This document shows positions 5,636-8,047 of a stretch of 8,047 nt of DNA, one piece after another. The notes beneath the pieces are model-generated. The model saw only the letters and a list, made by a program, of their open reading frames with translations, did not search any database and had not been told where the DNA came from. A program made the translations under genes and the position numbers. The stretch lies in the NCBI GenBank assembly GCA_021847385.1, contig JAJZTV010000086.1:1-8047 (forward strand), written 5' to 3'. This DNA comes from Pseudomonadota bacterium. GTDB lineage: Bacteria > Pseudomonadota > Gammaproteobacteria > Burkholderiales > Thiobacillaceae. The first letter of the stretch is position 1, and each line of letters begins with the position of its first letter.

Positions 5636-5905
5636 TTAAGCGGCTTGTTGCGCGTGTGTCAGTTTTCCGGCCGATTGCAATTCCCGATACAGGGCGGATG
5701 GGCTGAATTCCAGCCCGTTTTTCCAGCCAAGGGCGCCGAGTTCGGTAAAGTAGGCCTTGAAGTTTTCCATGGCCTTTAGCGGCTTGGTCAGCACGGTTTC
5801 GTTTGCAAGCAACGGGGCAAAATCATAATCGCCCTGCGCGCCGTCTGAAAACGTCAGGCGTAGTTTGTATTCGCTGATGTATTCGGCCTTGACGATTTTA
5901 ATCAT
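5636..5905 (-). CDS. DUF2442 family protein
   Basis: This encodes 89 residues from ATG at 5905, with GGAG eight bases upstream. The pattern fits DUF2442: an N-terminal strand pair (IKIVKAEYISEYKLRLTFSDG, about 2-22), a Y-D-F-x-P-L-L segment (27-33), F49/F53 in the helix, and the signature GWKNGLEFSPSALYREL (60-76) near the end. Length is normal for the family. DUF2442 genes often lie next to DUF4160 genes and the pair has been suspected of a toxin-antitoxin-like role; here the upstream partner is broken (see the next entry). The start overlaps the end of that frame by eight bases, indicating coupled translation before the partner decayed. Function is unproven. Confidence 0.85.
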   Translation of the reverse strand: MIKIVKAEYISEYKLRLTFSDGAQGDYDFAPLLANETVLTKPLKAMENFKAYFTELGALGWKNGLEFSPSALYRELQSAGKLTHAQQAA

Positions 5906-6079
5906 TGTCAGCTCCGGGGATGCGTTGCAGCGGTTCAAGATTACGCGCTTTTGCCCAGTTTTCAAGCAGTTCGGCGCGGTGTTCCGCGGCCCATTCCTGC
6001 ACGATGCGGGTGGCCTTGGCCGGGAGTTGGCCTTCCAGGATTTCACCGTGGCGATCCAGAAAACTTCGCGAAATCAAAG

Positions 6080-6132
6080 GTTGGATTGCTTCGCGCGCTT
6101 GAAACTGGCAGCCTAGTCGGCACGTTGGATTG
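6080..6132. repeat. 9-bp direct repeat GTTGGATTG at the sdhB-side junction
   Basis: GTTGGATTG occurs at 6080-6088 and again at 6124-6132, 44 bases apart. They lie between the inferred DUF4160 breakpoint and the sdhB ribosome site. They may be a target duplication or micro-homology from the rearrangement, or chance. Confidence 0.35.
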
Positions 6133-6134
6133 TT

Positions 6135-6138
6135 AGGA
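6135..6138 (+). promoter_or_regulatory. Shine-Dalgarno AGGA that decides the sdhB start
   Basis: AGGA followed by six bases and GTG at 6145 supports the GTG start. The resulting N terminus MRFSIYRYDPE aligns with other SdhB proteins, whereas the in-frame TTG at 6130 adds five unmatched residues and overlaps this site. Confidence 0.75.
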
Positions 6139-6144
6139 TTTTCA

Positions 6145-6840
6145 GTGCGATTTTCCATCTACCGTTACGACCCCGAATCCACCGCCGCGCCGCGGATGCA
6201 AAGCTACGAGCTGGATGCCGGCTTCAAGGGCCAGATGGTGCTCGACGCCTTGCTCGCGCTGAAGGAGCAGGACGACAGCCTGGGCTTTCGCCGCTCTTGC
6301 CGCGAGGGGGTGTGCGGTTCGGACGGGGTGAACGTCAACGGCACCAATGTGCTGGCCTGCATCACGCCCTTGGCTGGCCTGAAGCAGCCGATCGAGATTC
6401 GGCCGCTGCCGCGGCTGCCGGTGGTGCGCGACCTGATCGTGGACATGGCCGAGTTCATGCGCCACTACCGGGCGGTGAAGCCTTACTTGATCAACCTGGA
6501 GCCGGAGCCGGAGAACGAGCGCCTGCAAGGCCCGGCCGAGCGGGCCGAGCTGGATGGCTTGTACGAGTGCATCTTGTGCGGTTGCTGCACCACGGCCTGC
6601 CCGTCGTTCTGGTGGAACCCGGACAAGTTTCTCGGCCCGGCCGCCTTGTTGCAGGCCTATCGCTTCGTCGCCGATTCGCGCGACCAGGCCACGGCCGAGC
6701 GGCTGGACTTTCTGGAAGACCCGTACCGCCTGTTCCGCTGCCACGGCATCATGAATTGCGTGGAAGTTTGCCCGAAAGGCTTGAACCCCACGGCCGCGGC
6801 CGGCAAAATCAAGGCCCTTCTGGTGAAACGCGCGTTTTGA
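6145..6840 (+). CDS. sdhB: Succinate dehydrogenase iron-sulfur subunit
   Basis: This encodes 231 residues, close to the usual 230-240. It carries electrons from the flavoprotein SdhA to quinone at the inner membrane through three Fe-S clusters. The [2Fe-2S] ligands are C52, C57, D60 and C72 (SCREGVCGSD then LAC). The C142-x2-C145-x2-C148-x3-C152-P motif and C199/C205/C209 (CHGIMNCVEVCPKGLNP) hold the [4Fe-4S] and [3Fe-4S] clusters. All key residues are present, so the gene looks functional. The start is GTG at 6145 with AGGA six bases upstream. Its stop overlaps sdhE by four bases. What is odd is the upstream side: no sdhA, sdhC or sdhD precedes it; instead there is a truncated DUF4160 gene and a cassette array. 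Its promoter therefore must lie in a very short or rearranged leader. Confidence 0.96.
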   Translation: MRFSIYRYDPESTAAPRMQSYELDAGFKGQMVLDALLALKEQDDSLGFRRSCREGVCGSDGVNVNGTNVLACITPLAGLKQPIEIRPLPRLPVVRDLIVDMAEFMRHYRAVKPYLINLEPEPENERLQGPAERAELDGLYECILCGCCTTACPSFWWNPDKFLGPAALLQAYRFVADSRDQATAERLDFLEDPYRLFRCHGIMNCVEVCPKGLNPTAAAGKIKALLVKRAF

Positions 6841-7079
6841 CCGAGGCACTCAACCGCCTGCGCTGGCGTTGCCGACGCGGCATGCTGGAGCTGGATGCCT
6901 GGCTGGGCGGGTTTCTCGATACGGGTTACCATGGGCTCGATCAAGGGGAACAGGCCGCCTTCGGCCGTTTGCTCGAGCAGGAAGACGTGGACCTGTTGGC
7001 CTGGTTGTCGGGCCAAGCGCCAGTCCCGGCCGAATTTCAGGCCGTGATTGCAAAGATTAGAAAAGTGACGCAGAAATGA
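6837..7079 (+). CDS. sdhE: FAD assembly factor SdhE
   Basis: This encodes 80 residues from TTG at 6837, slightly shorter than E. coli SdhE (88). The protein helps attach FAD covalently to SdhA. The family motif RGxxE is present as RGMLE in RLRWRCRRGMLELDAWL, near residues 8-25, followed by the helices ending in EDVDLLAWLSG. The TTG overlaps the sdhB stop (TTGA) and the TGA overlaps the gltA ATG (ATGA). The three genes therefore form one translationally coupled unit. The TTG start is rare but is the only one at the junction in this frame; GGTGA lies about ten bases upstream. Confidence 0.92.
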   Translation: MTEALNRLRWRCRRGMLELDAWLGGFLDTGYHGLDQGEQAAFGRLLEQEDVDLLAWLSGQAPVPAEFQAVIAKIRKVTQK

Positions 7080-8047
7080 GCAAAAAGACCGCCACCCTCC
7101 AATTCAGCGACAAGGACAAGGCCATCGAGCTGCCGGTGCTCGACGGCAGCATCGGCCCTTCGGTCATCGATACCCGCGGCCTCGGCCAGCATGGCGTGTT
7201 CGCCTACGACCCGGGCTTCCTGTCGACGGCGAGTTGCTCATCCAGCATCACTTATATCGACGGCGACAAGGGCCTGCTCTATTACCGCGGCTATCCGATC
7301 GAGCAACTGGCCGAGCACTCCGACTTTCTGGAGGTGGCCTACCTGCTGATCAACGGCGAGCTGCCGACGGCGGCGCAGAAGGCGCATTTCGTCGGCACGG
7401 TGAAAGAGCACACCATGCTGCACGACCTGATGGCCAATTTTTATCGCGGCTTCAGGCGCGATGCCCACCCGATGGCGGTGATGGTCGGCGTGGTCGGCGC
7501 GATGTCGGCCTTCTACCGCGATTCGTCCGATGCCTTCGACCCGGCCCAGCGCGAGATCGCCGCCTTCCGCCTGCTGGCCAAGGTGCCGACCATCGCGGCC
7601 TGGAGCTACAAGTACAACATCGGCGAGCCGTTCATGTACCCGCAAAACCGTTTCAGCTATGCGGAGAACTTCCTGTACATGATGTTCGCCACGCCGTGCG
7701 ACGACTATCAGCCGAACCCGGTGCTGGCCCGTGCCCTGGAGCGCATCTTCATCCTGCATGCCGACCACGAGCAGAATGCCTCGTCGTCGACGGTGCGGGT
7801 GGCCGGCTCCTCGGGCGCCAACCCCTTCGCCTGCATCGCGGCCGGCATCGCCTCGCTCTGGGGGCCGCTGCACGGCGGCGCCAACGAGGCGACGCTGACG
7901 ATGCTGGAGCAGATCGGCGACGAGAAGCACATCGGCAAATTCATCGAACGGGCCAAGGACAAGACCGATTCCTTCCGGCTGATGGGCTTCGGCCACCGGG
8001 TGTACAAGAACATGGACCCGCGCGCGGCGATCATGCGCGAGACCTGC
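7076..8047 (+). CDS. gltA: Citrate synthase, first 324 residues, cut by window edge
   Basis: The frame runs open from ATG at 7076 to the end of the window, so the C-terminal part (about 100 residues) is missing. It condenses oxaloacetate and acetyl-CoA in the first step of the TCA cycle. The type II, hexameric form is indicated by the N-terminal beta region and by HADHEQNASSSTVR (228-241), matching E. coli GltA. Active-site His266 (WGPLHGGANEA) and His307 (FGHRVYKNMDPRA) correspond to E. coli His264 and His305; the catalytic Asp362 equivalent is outside. The ATG overlaps the sdhE stop by three bases; no strong ribosome site is seen, in keeping with coupled translation. Confidence 0.96.
   Translation, partial: MSKKTATLQFSDKDKAIELPVLDGSIGPSVIDTRGLGQHGVFAYDPGFLSTASCSSSITYIDGDKGLLYYRGYPIEQLAEHSDFLEVAYLLINGELPTAAQKAHFVGTVKEHTMLHDLMANFYRGFRRDAHPMAVMVGVVGAMSAFYRDSSDAFDPAQREIAAFRLLAKVPTIAAWSYKYNIGEPFMYPQNRFSYAENFLYMMFATPCDDYQPNPVLARALERIFILHADHEQNASSSTVRVAGSSGANPFACIAAGIASLWGPLHGGANEATLTMLEQIGDEKHIGKFIERAKDKTDSFRLMGFGHRVYKNMDPRAAIMRETC

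Larger units (their letters stand above)
5898..6158 (-). pseudogene. Truncated DUF4160-like gene with replaced N terminus
   Basis: The C-terminal half, GEILEGQLPAKATRIVQEWAA and the following HRAELLENWAKARNLEPL, fits the end of DUF4160 proteins. The N-terminal part of that family, with its usual PPHFH motif, is absent. The first 30 or so codons instead read antisense through the sdhB leader and start inside sdhB (ATG at 6158, 14 bases past the sdhB start). The join lies near 6065. The likely explanation is a deletion or recombination that fused the 3' half of a DUF4160 gene to the DNA in front of sdhB. The reading frame happens to stay open, so a short fusion protein could still be made. Confidence 0.65.

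Noticed and set aside
2222..5640. CRISPR array or tRNA genes
   Set aside because: Repeated elements are not regularly spaced identical repeats, and no cloverleaf with a T-loop GTTCRA signature was seen.
6132..6138. GTTAGGA as another attC core
   Set aside because: It has no L arms or partner core, and it doubles as the sdhB ribosome site, so the match is probably chance.
6142..6849. Minus-strand open frame of 235 codons
   Set aside because: It is the exact antisense of sdhB, rich in R, G, H and Q, with no domain signal.
7238..7996. Minus-strand open frame of 252 codons
   Set aside because: It is antisense to citrate synthase, whose catalytic residues are clear on the plus strand.

Overview
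The window looks like a high-GC proteobacterial chromosome, most likely betaproteobacterial. The right end carries sdhB-sdhE-gltA in overlapping order, the usual tail of a sdhCDAB-sdhE-gltA operon in that group. Both flanks are strongly GC-biased; the middle (about 2220-5640) is visibly more A/T-rich and mosaic, as expected of acquired DNA.

Layout. 1-942 (-): N-terminal part of a P-type ATPase of the plasma-membrane H+-ATPase type, cut by the window edge. 943-1155: intergenic, with a strong terminator for the next minus-strand gene. 1156-2118 (-): secreted cysteine-rich protein with a possible thaumatin-like region. 2223-2906 (-): class I SAM methyltransferase bounded by GTTAGACAG inverted repeats. 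2922-3188: a remnant of an IS1182-like insertion sequence. 3189-5502: minus-oriented integron gene cassettes separated by three attC sites (3189-3257, 3739-3805, 4817-4879). In order of reading they encode a four-helix membrane protein, an AP2/AP2/HNH nuclease and a small exported protein. 5496-5552: palindrome plus repeats at the start of the array. 5636-5905 (-): DUF2442 protein, overlapped by a truncated DUF4160-like gene. 6145-8047 (+): sdhB, sdhE and gltA (3'-truncated).

The main discovery is the cassette array. Its attC sites show the expected paired R boxes and, on the strand that would fold, extrahelical T and G bases six nucleotides apart. No integron integrase is present in the window, so it looks like a CALIN (attC cluster lacking an integrase) or the distal part of a larger integron. 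The array and the DUF2442/DUF4160 remnant lie immediately upstream of sdhB, where sdhA would be expected. Either foreign DNA split the sdh operon here, or this sdhB-sdhE-gltA unit sits apart from sdhCDA.

The TCA genes act together: SdhB carries the Fe-S electron path of succinate dehydrogenase, SdhE promotes flavinylation of SdhA, and GltA makes citrate. The cassette genes are unrelated to them and to one another, as is normal for integron cargo.
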